Shown here piece by piece: positions 1 through 7,619 of a stretch of 64,000 bases of DNA. The stretch comes from Bacteroidota bacterium (GTDB taxonomy: Bacteria; Bacteroidota; Bacteroidia; Cytophagales; Cytophagaceae). The stretch lies in the NCBI GenBank assembly GCA_023428135.1, contig JAEYZG010000017.1:124001-188000 (forward strand), written 5' to 3'. Under the pieces are notes generated by a model that saw only the letters and a list, made by a program, of their open reading frames with translations, was not told the DNA's origin and did no database searches. Position numbers and translations under genes: made by a program. The stretch's first letter is position 1. The number at the start of each line of letters is the position of its first letter.

Positions 1-1022
1 CCCCAACTTTTGGCAACAAGATTAATAGCTTCTGTGGCTCCTCTTACAAAGATAATTTCATCCTGAGAAGAGGCGTTTAGAAAGGATTTTACCTTTTGAC
101 GGGCAGCTTCATAAGCATCTGTAGCACGAGCTGCAAGCTCATGAGCTGCTCTGTGAATATTTGAGTTCTCATGCTGATAGAAATAAGCTATTCTATCAAT
201 TACAGACTGAGGCTTTTGTGTTGTAGCTGCATTATCCAGCCAGATCAGAGGTTTTCCGTTTACCTTCTCCTTTAAGATCGGAAAGTCTTTCCTTACAAGA
301 TTTACATCAAAAGGAGGGCTTACAAGGTCCGTGATACCTTTATTAGGATGAATGGAATTTTCAGATTTTTTGCCAAAATGCAATGACTCATTTACTGAAA
401 TGAAGTAATAGGAGTTATTGTTTATTCCGGAAAAGTCCGTTGGCAATTGTTGTTTAGGAAGAGATAATTGCAATCCTTTTAAAGCTTCTTTTAGCTCTGA
501 TTCAAAAGGCTGCTCCTGTTCATATGGTAATAGGTTGAGAGCACCTTTCGGATCAGGAATCCTATCCAATTGAAAAGGATATGAAGATTTAATAGCTGAA
601 TTATTCGCCTGAACAGGGTTAGCAAGACTCCTTGTTTCCTGATTTGATAATGAAGGAGATACCCCGCTTCCTGCAACTGATTTAGGACTTAAACCATCTC
701 CTAACAAATATGGATCAGGAGTATTATTAAACGACTGCTGAAGATCTATTGGAGCAGTTTTATCAACTGCAGTAGGAGATATTCCGCTTCCCGCTACAGA
801 CTTTGGAATTCCCGTTTTTTCAGGAAAATGAGGATCGGGAAGACTAGTCTGTGGATTAGTCAAATCAAAAGGATTATCCTTCGGAGTCAATGGATCCTTA
901 GCTTGAAGTGATTGGAGAAAATCAGTAGAGAAACCTCCCGGTAAAGCGGCGAAGAATTCATTAGCTAGTTTCTCCAAACTGTGTTCGTCAGGAAATAGAT
1001 TTGGATTAGTAGTTGTACTCAT
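1..1022 (-). CDS. Encapsulin cargo cysteine desulfurase, 3' end cut by the window edge
   Basis: I translated this minus-strand frame by hand: 340 codons are visible and the C-terminal half lies outside the window. Residues 1-238 are a Pro/Ser/Asn-rich, probably disordered extension. From about residue 240 a SufS-like PLP desulfurase begins, with WLDNAATTQKP near 261, HENSNIHRAAHELA near 284 and VRGATEAINLV near 327. The PLP lysine and active-site cysteine are not in view. In family 2A encapsulin systems the desulfurase has a long disordered N-terminus that loads it into the shell, and this extension has about the expected length. The start codon overlaps the end of the shell gene by 17 nt, so the two are probably translationally coupled. 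The enzyme would release sulfur from L-cysteine inside the compartment. The extension contains two near-identical 23-residue repeats 40 residues apart (61-83 and 101-123). Confidence 0.9.
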   Translation of the reverse strand, partial: MSTTTNPNLFPDEHSLEKLANEFFAALPGGFSTDFLQSLQAKDPLTPKDNPFDLTNPQTSLPDPHFPEKTGIPKSVAGSGISPTAVDKTAPIDLQQSFNNTPDPYLLGDGLSPKSVAGSGVSPSLSNQETRSLANPVQANNSAIKSSYPFQLDRIPDPKGALNLLPYEQEQPFESELKEALKGLQLSLPKQQLPTDFSGINNNSYYFISVNESLHFGKKSENSIHPNKGITDLVSPPFDVNLVRKDFPILKEKVNGKPLIWLDNAATTQKPQSVIDRIAYFYQHENSNIHRAAHELAARATDAYEAARQKVKSFLNASSQDEIIFVRGATEAINLVAKSW

Positions 1023-1926
1023 AATAGTTTCCAATTTCTACATCATCAAGCACTGCAATAGCATCATCTACCAATACAGCTAATGAGCAATAAAGAGAAA
1101 CCAGATAAGATGCTATAGCTTTATCATTTATTCCCATAAATCTTACAGAGAGACCAGGTGTCTGCTCTCCTGGAAGGTTTGGCTGGTAAAGACCTACAAC
1201 ACCCTGACGACTTTCTCCTGTTCTGATCAGAAGTATTTTGGTTTTACCATTTTCAATTGGAACCTTGTTTGAAGGTATAAGTGGAATGCCTCTCCAGGTT
1301 ATAAATTGTGATCCGAAAAGAGAAACTGTAGGAGGGGGAACTCCTCTTCTTGTGCACTCCCGGCCAAAAGCTGCAATAGCTAATGGATGAAGCAAGAAGA
1401 ATCCAGGTTCTTTCCACACTTTTGTAATTAGTTCATCCAGATCATCAGGAGTTGGAGCTCCTTTGCGTGGTGTTATTCTCTGGCAAGGAGCAATGCTGCT
1501 TAGAAGACCATATTCTTTATTGTTGATCAGCTCGCTTTCCTGCCTTTCTTTTATGGTTTCAATTGCTAGTCTTAACTGTTCACTGATCTGGTTGTATGGT
1601 CTGCTATACAGATCAGAAACACGAGTATGTATATCTAATACAGTATTTACAGCACTTAAAAGATATTCTCTCGGATCTTCTATATAGTCAACAAAAGTTG
1701 AAGGAAGTTCTCGCTCATCTCTTGCAGAGCAGTCTACCTGTACGCTGTTGGCATCCTTTACTTTGTTAACTCTATAGATACCAGACTCTACCGGTATCCA
1801 GTTCAACAAGTGAGTTAACCAACGTGGGGTGATGGTTGATAATTGTGGCACCGTACGTGTAGCTATAGCCAACTGCCTAGCTGCCACATCGCCTAATGCG
1901 GTTTGTGGAATTTTTTCCTCAGACAT
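1006..1926 (-). CDS. Family 2A encapsulin shell protein (SrpI-like)
   Basis: This 306-residue protein resembles the SrpI/family 2A encapsulins, HK97-fold shell proteins that assemble into protein nanocompartments. Supporting features are the N-terminal arm (ALGDVAARQLAIATRTVPQL), the WLTHLLNWIPVESGIYRVN segment, RECTRRGVPPPTVSLFG in the C-terminal half and the GRECTRR...FITWRGIPLIPS region. Length fits the family. The next gene downstream is a cysteine desulfurase with a long disordered N-terminus, which is the classic family 2A cargo, so shell and cargo identify each other. The known role is storage or handling of sulfur released from cysteine; the sulfur-starvation link is known from cyanobacteria and is only inferred here. 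The ATG at 1926 is the first in frame. A TTAGTTTG element (complement of 1945-1952) could be its promoter, but this is weak. Confidence 0.92.
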   Translation of the reverse strand: MSEEKIPQTALGDVAARQLAIATRTVPQLSTITPRWLTHLLNWIPVESGIYRVNKVKDANSVQVDCSARDERELPSTFVDYIEDPREYLLSAVNTVLDIHTRVSDLYSRPYNQISEQLRLAIETIKERQESELINNKEYGLLSSIAPCQRITPRKGAPTPDDLDELITKVWKEPGFFLLHPLAIAAFGRECTRRGVPPPTVSLFGSQFITWRGIPLIPSNKVPIENGKTKILLIRTGESRQGVVGLYQPNLPGEQTPGLSVRFMGINDKAIASYLVSLYCSLAVLVDDAIAVLDDVEIGNYYEYNY

Positions 1927-2661
1927 GAAAGTATATTTTTAAATCAAACTAAATCGATCAGAAGCCACAACAAGCCATAAAAATCTGGGCAATGATTATA
2001 TTTAAATCATTGAAGACTTATCGTGTTTGTACTTTAGTACAATTGTTGTATCATTTGGCCGGATGATGCCTCAAAAGTAAAGTTTTATCAGAAATATCCA
2101 AAAATAATCTGGATATCCTACCAGTACAAAAGTCTATAATATTGATCTATTAGTTAGATTAACAACAGTATGGTAGGATTATATTTATATCTTTAGATAA
2201 GTGAATGGGTTTTTGCATCTTAGAAAAATTATAATTTAATGTATTATAAAAGGTTCGTATTAAGCTCCTGCTATTTTAATAGAAGACTATTTTCCGTAAC
2301 TGATAGCAAGTTACTTAACCTGCATTCTTATTTGGGTTGAAGCAGGTAGACTTTAGCCTTTGGCTAAACAACCTTAGTGGAATGGATTACATTTGCTTTT
2401 AGCCTGTGTAATCTGTGATCGAGGTATAGGACAGATAGTTATTATCGCAAGCTAGGACTTTTTTTGAGGGGTAAATTTTAGATTAGTTTAATTTAACCTA
2501 AAATGTAAATTACTATCAGGAACTCGTCAATTGAGAATGCATTAAAATTCTGGGTCAAACGAATTTTTGTTGAAAGAAGTTTCCTTAAAGAAAGAAGTAT
2601 TATGAATAAATTTTTATTGATTTTTTTTCAGGAAAATCCTTCTCAATACTTATAAATTTCA
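1927..2661. other. Intergenic region upstream of the encapsulin operon
   Basis: I see no convincing gene here. Two inverted repeats lie upstream of the encapsulin gene: AATGAT/ATCATT arms at 1991-2011 and GTAC-TTTA-GTAC at 2029-2040; either could be an operator. Two small hairpins (arms 2296-2301/2309-2314 and 2352-2358/2362-2368) lack a T-run, so they are not obvious terminators. Confidence 0.4.
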
Positions 2662-2669
2662 TACATTTG
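2662..2669 (+). promoter_or_regulatory. Bacteroidetes -7 promoter element for the candidate RNA
   Basis: TACATTTG matches the Bacteroidetes consensus TAnnTTTG exactly. It ends 4 nt before the first base of the closing helix of the candidate RNA, so transcription would start at about the helix. No TTG -33 element is seen at the usual spacing. Confidence 0.55.
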
Positions 2670-2673
2670 AAGT

Positions 2674-2815
2674 GACAAGCCCGTGCTGTTGACCATCGAA
2701 TGCTCACGGATATATAAAAAAAATCGTTTATCTGTACTTGAAAAAGTCACATAACATTTTTTCCAACATAGAAATATGAGCGCGTCGACAGTCTGATATG
2801 GGCTTGTCTTTTTTT
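2674..2815 (+). ncRNA. Candidate structured small RNA, about 142 nt, class unknown
   Basis: Three nested helices enclose an AU-rich loop. P1 is GACAAGCCC (2674-2682) with GGGCTTGTC (2800-2808), nine perfect pairs. P2 is CTGTTGAC (2686-2693) with GTCGACAG (2784-2791), eight pairs with one G-U. P3 is GCTCA (2702-2706) with TGAGC (2777-2781). Seven T follow P1 directly (2809-2815), so P1 doubles as an intrinsic terminator stem. A TACATTTG promoter element sits just upstream. There is no open reading frame of note inside. I do not recognise the family: it is short for 6S RNA, and does not match SRP RNA or RNase P RNA that I can recall. The order of paired arms, with one compensating G-U, is what argues against chance. 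Confidence 0.65.
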
Positions 2816-3012
2816 ATTATTATAATAGAATAATGTCCATATTCTATTTCTTTCAGAGTTTTTGAATGAATTATACAATCTGGGGAGTGATATATTTTTT
2901 TTAAGCATAGATATTGGCAAGTCTAAAAAGAAAAAAAGTTACCCTTCTAACTCCTCTGAAAGCTTTGATTTTTACATTTTATAGCCAAGAGCTTTATTTT
3001 AACCTAAAGAAT

Positions 3013-5010
3013 CTAGTATCCTAGCAGTTCTTCAAAGGTTTCCAGTCTGCCCGCATAGAAAGCCATTAATTCTAATGTTCCCTGAGCGGTGTCTTTAGGG
3101 TTCAGGTAGAAATAGAAACTTCTTATTCTTGAGAAAAGGTAATTTGTAGAAGAATCATCAATGAAAGAAAAGTCAAAGTGAAGCCATCGGAAGTCCGCCT
3201 GCAATGGTTGAACAATTGCGTCTATATGCAGGATGGTATCCTTTTCGTCTTCTTCTTTTCCTATGAAGTCTATACGTAACTGATGTAAGGGATTTCCTTT
3301 TGCCAGAACCATTATGTGACGGCTTTCTTTTTCTGACAAATCTACGAACAGATCTGATGTTTTTGGATGTGGACATTCCTGAGCTGATAAACAGAAGTAT
3401 TCAAGATCATACTTGTTATAATTTACAATTGCGGATTCCGAAATTTCATTATAGGATATCTCGTGAGTCTCAGGATGAAATTTCGCATCCAGAGTATTTA
3501 TGTTGTCCTGACCAAACTGAATAAAGAAGTATTTTCGTTTAGCTGGTGTAATGAAAATATTTTTATCAGGCTGATATACTTCATTATTTTTAATCGCTTT
3601 TCCGTTTAGCCAGCTTATCAAGTCGAAGGAGCAAAGCGATTGAGGAAAAAATATCTCACTGATTGGATTCCAGTAATCTATGAGTTGTAATGTTGAAATA
3701 GTATTGACCTTTTTTTCCTTGTCATGACAGTTTAAAAAACAAACTTTATTAGTTCTCTGTATATTTTGAAATGTCTCAATTGTCGCCACATTGTTTTCCT
3801 CTCTTGAGGCATCCATTTTGAAGAAAAGATTTTCCAGGTTTATCTTAGATCTTCTGTCGTTCCAATGTCTCAGAGCTTCATCGGGTGTTTGATAATCAAT
3901 AAAATGAAGCTCAATGTCGTTGTTCAGGAGTCCCAGAGGGTAATCAATCCCGAAGCAATGTCTGAAAGTTTTCTGATGTTTAGAATCAGAATGGTGAATG
4001 AAGGTTATAGGTTTATCGATGTAGTGTTCAAAATCATTTACCAGTTTTATAAAATCAGCATTAAATATATGTATTCCTATAAACGGAGACTGGTATGAAA
4101 TATCGAACGCATCATAGACCTCTTTCCCCCAGTTGTCATCACTTACAATGGTAAAGTTTTTATTGTTTATCTTGTTGATGTTTAACAATCTTTTGTTGGC
4201 GCTTTTACTCCATGACAGGTTTTTCTGATAAAGCTCATATATTCTTTTAATATGTTTATTGCAAGAATATAGCTGACGGAGTTCTTCTATAATCAGATAT
4301 GTTAAAGAATTTTGTTTTAACAGATCAAATTTATTTTCTGAATTTTCACTTCTAATCCGGTATACACTGCCAAAGAACGGCAGAACAAATCCTTTTCCTT
4401 TTAGCAGCAATAGCCAGAATAATTGTGTATCCCAGAAATATTTGAATGTTTCAAGTTTAGGAATATCTTTCAGAGCTTCTGTTCTGATCGCCATGGTTGA
4501 AGCCTGCGTTAGCCAGTAATCAAAATAGCGTTCCTGACCGAACTCAAAGCCATAAGGTTTATCGTTAAATATAACAGGATGAAAATCTTCCAGGAGTTCA
4601 TTGGTATCTTCAATAAGTCTGTTAAATCTGTGACAGGAAAGAATATACTCAGGGTTTTCATCCAGAAATAAAACCTGTTTCTTTATTTTTTCATTATCTG
4701 TCCAATAATCATTTGGGTCAATAAGGAATGTATATTGGCCTTTACATTTTTGAAATGCCTGTAGGATGTTTTCAGAAGATCCGACTTTTTTATTATGATA
4801 CAATGGAACTACATGGTCCGGATACCTGAGTTGAAAGAGGTCTATAATCTCCTTCGTTTTATCTCTGCTGCAATCATCTGTGATAATGACCTCAAAATTA
4901 TATTCATGCTCCTGAGAAAAGACACTTTTTAATGCCCTTATTAAATGAAGTTCATGATTATGTGTAGCAACTACAACACTAAATTTTATAGGTCTTATAT
5001 GATCCGGCAT
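3013..5010 (-). CDS. GT2-DUF1919 fusion glycosyltransferase, paralog 1
   Basis: This 665-residue protein starts with a GT-A family 2 glycosyltransferase domain (about 9-230; KFSVVVATHNHE, then DDCSRDKT). It continues with a DUF1919 domain (about 283-410; FTIVSDDNWGKEVYDAF, then DIELHFIDYQTPDEAL) and a C-terminal beta-rich region of about 250 residues that I do not recognise. DUF1919 occurs in polysaccharide and glycoconjugate gene clusters. No signal peptide or membrane segment is visible, so it is probably cytoplasmic. Its metal-binding DxD region reads IDPNDYW, where paralogs 2 and 3 have LDGDDY; donor use or activity may differ. It lies 17 nt downstream of the DegT aminotransferase gene and is probably co-transcribed with it. 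The sugar donor and acceptor are unknown; a peptide or a sugar on a peptide is inferred from the locus. Confidence 0.85.
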   Translation of the reverse strand: MPDHIRPIKFSVVVATHNHELHLIRALKSVFSQEHEYNFEVIITDDCSRDKTKEIIDLFQLRYPDHVVPLYHNKKVGSSENILQAFQKCKGQYTFLIDPNDYWTDNEKIKKQVLFLDENPEYILSCHRFNRLIEDTNELLEDFHPVIFNDKPYGFEFGQERYFDYWLTQASTMAIRTEALKDIPKLETFKYFWDTQLFWLLLLKGKGFVLPFFGSVYRIRSENSENKFDLLKQNSLTYLIIEELRQLYSCNKHIKRIYELYQKNLSWSKSANKRLLNINKINNKNFTIVSDDNWGKEVYDAFDISYQSPFIGIHIFNADFIKLVNDFEHYIDKPITFIHHSDSKHQKTFRHCFGIDYPLGLLNNDIELHFIDYQTPDEALRHWNDRRSKINLENLFFKMDASREENNVATIETFQNIQRTNKVCFLNCHDKEKKVNTISTLQLIDYWNPISEIFFPQSLCSFDLISWLNGKAIKNNEVYQPDKNIFITPAKRKYFFIQFGQDNINTLDAKFHPETHEISYNEISESAIVNYNKYDLEYFCLSAQECPHPKTSDLFVDLSEKESRHIMVLAKGNPLHQLRIDFIGKEEDEKDTILHIDAIVQPLQADFRWLHFDFSFIDDSSTNYLFSRIRSFYFYLNPKDTAQGTLELMAFYAGRLETFEELLGY

Positions 5011-5027
5011 TTATGAAAGACACTTAT

Positions 5028-6185
5028 TTAAAAGACCAGTTTGGCATGCTGATTTACTTCCTCTTTTACTGTTTTCTGAATTTCTATAATGGAATTACAT
5101 ACATGCTCAATTTCGCTCTGTGTAAGTACAGCAAAGTTTGGCAGGCATAATACTTTTCTTGAAATTTCTGTTGCTACTGGAAGGTTAGCAGGATTTGATG
5201 AAGGCAATGATTTGTAAACAGGAAATTCACTGATCAGAGGGTAAAAGTACCTTCTGGTATAGATGTTAAAAGTTTTGAGCAATTCATAAGTCTTATCTCT
5301 GCTCACCCCGAACTTTTCCTCATCGATTAAAATAGGAAAGTAGGAATAATTATGCTTAGTATCCGCTACTTCATCTAGGAAGGTTATCCCCTCGACATTT
5401 TTTAATCTTTTTTTGTAATTCAATGAAACATTTTTCAGACGCTCTATTCTTTGGTCAATTGTTTTTAATTGAATTAACCCCATTGCAGCCTGCACCTCAT
5501 TCATCTTGGCATTCATCCCTGGCGTAACAACGGTGACTTCGTCGGAGAACCCGAAGTTTTTCAGAAAGTCAATTCTTCTTTTGGTAATAGGATCATGACT
5601 GATAATGGCCCCACCTTCAAAGGTATTGAAGATTTTGGTTGCATGAAAACTTAGCACAGACAGATCTCCATAATTAAGAATAGACTGTCCTTTATATCGT
5701 ACACCAAAGCTATGACAGGCATCGTAGATCACCTTTAATCCATGTGCAGTTGCGATCTCTTGTATCTCTTCTATATTGCATGGCGTTCCATAAACATGCA
5801 CAGGCATTATAGCTTTGGTATCCGGAGTAATAGAGGCTTCCAGTTTTGAAGGATCGAGGTTATAAGTTCCGGGTTCAATGTCGCAGAAAACAGGTTTACT
5901 CCCATTCCAAAGCAGGGAATGAGCTGTAGCTGCAAAACTGAAAGGTGTGGTGATAACATCTCCTGATATTCTTAATGTTTGCAATGCAGTCATTAAAGCC
6001 AGTGTTCCGTTTGCAAAAAGAGAAACATATTTAACGCCAAGATATTTGGCAAGCTCTTCTTCTAATTGCTCATGAAAAGGACCACCATTTGTAAGAATCT
6101 GTCGCTCCCATATTTTTTCAAGATAAGTTTTAAATTCATCTAGTGGTGGGAGATAAGGCTTAGTAACGTATAGGGGCTGATTCAT
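5028..6185 (-). CDS. DegT/DnrJ/EryC1 family sugar-nucleotide aminotransferase
   Basis: This 385-residue PLP enzyme of the DegT/DnrJ/EryC1/StrS family normally converts a nucleotide-linked keto-deoxysugar to an aminosugar. Visible features are ANGTLALMTALQ near 58, the Asp of VIYDACHSFG at 155, and the PLP-binding lysine K184 in SFHATKIFNTFEGGAI. The SFHATK signature is shared with dTDP-4-amino-4,6-dideoxyglucose transaminases (VioA type), but the substrate cannot be fixed from sequence alone. It is the first gene of a minus-strand pair with a GT2-DUF1919 transferase, suggesting that the aminosugar feeds that transferase. No dTDP-sugar synthase or dehydratase is in the window, so the substrate must come from genes elsewhere. 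The 248-nt divergent region upstream carries the shared locus motif. Confidence 0.88.
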   Translation of the reverse strand: MNQPLYVTKPYLPPLDEFKTYLEKIWERQILTNGGPFHEQLEEELAKYLGVKYVSLFANGTLALMTALQTLRISGDVITTPFSFAATAHSLLWNGSKPVFCDIEPGTYNLDPSKLEASITPDTKAIMPVHVYGTPCNIEEIQEIATAHGLKVIYDACHSFGVRYKGQSILNYGDLSVLSFHATKIFNTFEGGAIISHDPITKRRIDFLKNFGFSDEVTVVTPGMNAKMNEVQAAMGLIQLKTIDQRIERLKNVSLNYKKRLKNVEGITFLDEVADTKHNYSYFPILIDEEKFGVSRDKTYELLKTFNIYTRRYFYPLISEFPVYKSLPSSNPANLPVATEISRKVLCLPNFAVLTQSEIEHVCNSIIEIQKTVKEEVNQHAKLVF

Positions 6186-6339
6186 GGCTTGTGTAGGTTA
6201 GTAAACTGTTATAAATATTAAATGCTGGTCATTGTAAGCTCTTTTTTATTTTAAAAATTAAGAAGCAGGTTAATGACATATTCAATTTTATATATGAAAT
6301 TATTAATGACAGATGAAATTTAGTTGGATGAAATAAGAA

Positions 6340-6393
6340 GGTCTGTAACAAATGATACACTAGTGTTTATTTTTTTATATTTTATTTACAGAC
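6340..6393. promoter_or_regulatory. Candidate divergent operator (shared locus motif, site A and inverted half-site)
   Basis: On the minus strand 6344-6358 reads GTATCATTTGTTACA, followed by GACC. This closely matches sites at 14981 and 20841. On the plus strand 6386-6393 reads TTACAGAC, the inverted partner of GTCTGTAA at 6341-6348, so the two arms form a perfect 8-bp inverted repeat. The element lies between the divergent DegT and SpaB_C-like genes. Whether it is a promoter element, an operator or both cannot be told from sequence. Confidence 0.45.
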
Positions 6394-6433
6394 ATATTCA
6401 ATTCTGTTTGATATCATTTTAAATTTTTGTCAC

Positions 6434-7543
6434 ATGGAGGCCATTCAATCCAAGCACCTTGAAACTACGGTGTGGACAAGTGCACTATTCAAAGAGCGCT
6501 TTACCACTATCAATATCAGAATAGATGATTATAGGAGATTTACTAAGGAAGTTATCATTCCGTTATTCGAAGAAGTTAAATCGAGAAATATCGCTTCCAG
6601 CTTTTATTACAGGCTTGCAACAGACTTTTGGATGGGAGCAACCTTTCGTAATATAATTCAGTTAGATTTCAGCGTTTCTCCCTATAACTTTAAAATGTAC
6701 CTTAAGCCTTTGATTTATGAAAAGTTAAATAATTATTTTGATCATGAATTTCTTGATACTTTAAAAGTAAAAGAAATATGTGATGAGGTTATTCAGCCTA
6801 AGACTAATCTGGATGGTTTTGATATGTGGGCTCTTCGTATTATTAGTATAGAGGATTATTATATAGATGACCTCACTTATATTATAGGTAAAGAAGAGGT
6901 GGGAATCACAAGAGATCTATCAGTTAAATCAGCAAATTGTATTTTAAATGAGGTATTCAGATCCGGAAACGAGGAGGATGGGCGAGAGCAAGACATTCTA
7001 GATAAATGCCTGTTGATGTATTTTCCTGTGATACATTCCTTTTTTGATGATCTGGAAGAAATGTATGAATTCTCTTCCTGGCTTGTTTATAAGACATTAT
7101 ATCAGGTAAAAAAAATAGATGACGTTCATGATCTGCAGGAATGGAAAGTAAAAAAGATCCTGGATGCCAACCAGTATTTTGAAGAGCAAAAGGAAACGTT
7201 TTTAGGTCTTACTCAGTACATCCTTGAAAATCTTGATAGTAAGGATGAATTTGAAGAAAAATGGTTGAATGATTGGGTGGAAGCTTGTATTGAATGTAAG
7301 AACCGGTTACTAGTTCCGGATAGAAAACGAAGATGGCCTACTCTTCCTTATTTTTACCTGGAAGACGAAACTATATTTATAAAAATGGGGGAAGACCGTT
7401 ACAGGCACTGGCAGAATGTTTATTATATAATGAAAATGTTAAATAGTCAGCTGGGGGTAACTTTCCATGCGGAATTAAATATGTTTAATGCTTTGAAAAA
7501 CTCCTTAAAGACACTTGCTGGTAAAGATAATATTTACAGGTAA
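6434..7543 (+). CDS. Stand-alone lantibiotic dehydratase C-terminal-like (SpaB_C/thiopeptide-type) protein, paralog 1
   Basis: This 369-residue protein resembles the SpaB_C or 'thiopeptide-type bacteriocin biosynthesis' domain, which in full LanB enzymes eliminates glutamate from glutamylated Ser/Thr and which, standing alone, can do other RiPP chemistry. The clues are the N-terminal RIDDYRRFTKEVIIPLFEEV helix, the FYYRLATDF and IQLDFSVSP strands, the acidic DEFEEKWLNDWVEAC segment, and the C-terminal MLNSQLGVTFHAELNMFNAL, which parallels the HMxxNRLLG...E end of the family. Two paralogs lie at 9749-10795 and 13910-14899. No glutamylation (LanB N-terminal) domain is present in the window. A strong terminator follows. 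Family assignment is by pattern only, and exact chemistry is unknown. Confidence 0.65.
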   Translation: MEAIQSKHLETTVWTSALFKERFTTINIRIDDYRRFTKEVIIPLFEEVKSRNIASSFYYRLATDFWMGATFRNIIQLDFSVSPYNFKMYLKPLIYEKLNNYFDHEFLDTLKVKEICDEVIQPKTNLDGFDMWALRIISIEDYYIDDLTYIIGKEEVGITRDLSVKSANCILNEVFRSGNEEDGREQDILDKCLLMYFPVIHSFFDDLEEMYEFSSWLVYKTLYQVKKIDDVHDLQEWKVKKILDANQYFEEQKETFLGLTQYILENLDSKDEFEEKWLNDWVEACIECKNRLLVPDRKRRWPTLPYFYLEDETIFIKMGEDRYRHWQNVYYIMKMLNSQLGVTFHAELNMFNALKNSLKTLAGKDNIYR

Positions 7544-7566
7544 TTTATACTCTTATTGAATTTAAA

Positions 7567-7610
7567 CCCCATTCTGACCTTTCATTAAAAGATCAGAATG
7601 GGGATTTTTT
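7567..7610 (+). terminator. Intrinsic terminator after SpaB_C-like paralog 1
   Basis: An 11-bp perfect stem, CCCCATTCTGA (7567-7577) with TCAGAATGGGG (7593-7603), is followed by ATTTTTT. It separates two convergent genes and ends the plus-strand transcript. Confidence 0.85.
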
Positions 7611-7619
7611 ATGTTACAT

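Noticed and set aside
491..676. Minus-strand 61-residue frame
   Set aside because: It lies in another frame of the desulfurase tail, whose reading frame is continuous and has clear family features.
2352..2368. TTTAGCC-TTT-GGCTAAA hairpin
   Set aside because: It has no T-run and no neighbouring gene end, so there is no support for a terminator.
2674..2815. Identification of the candidate RNA as 6S RNA
   Set aside because: It is shorter than typical 6S RNA, and the AU-rich central loop without an upper stem does not fit the usual 6S shape. The class is left open.
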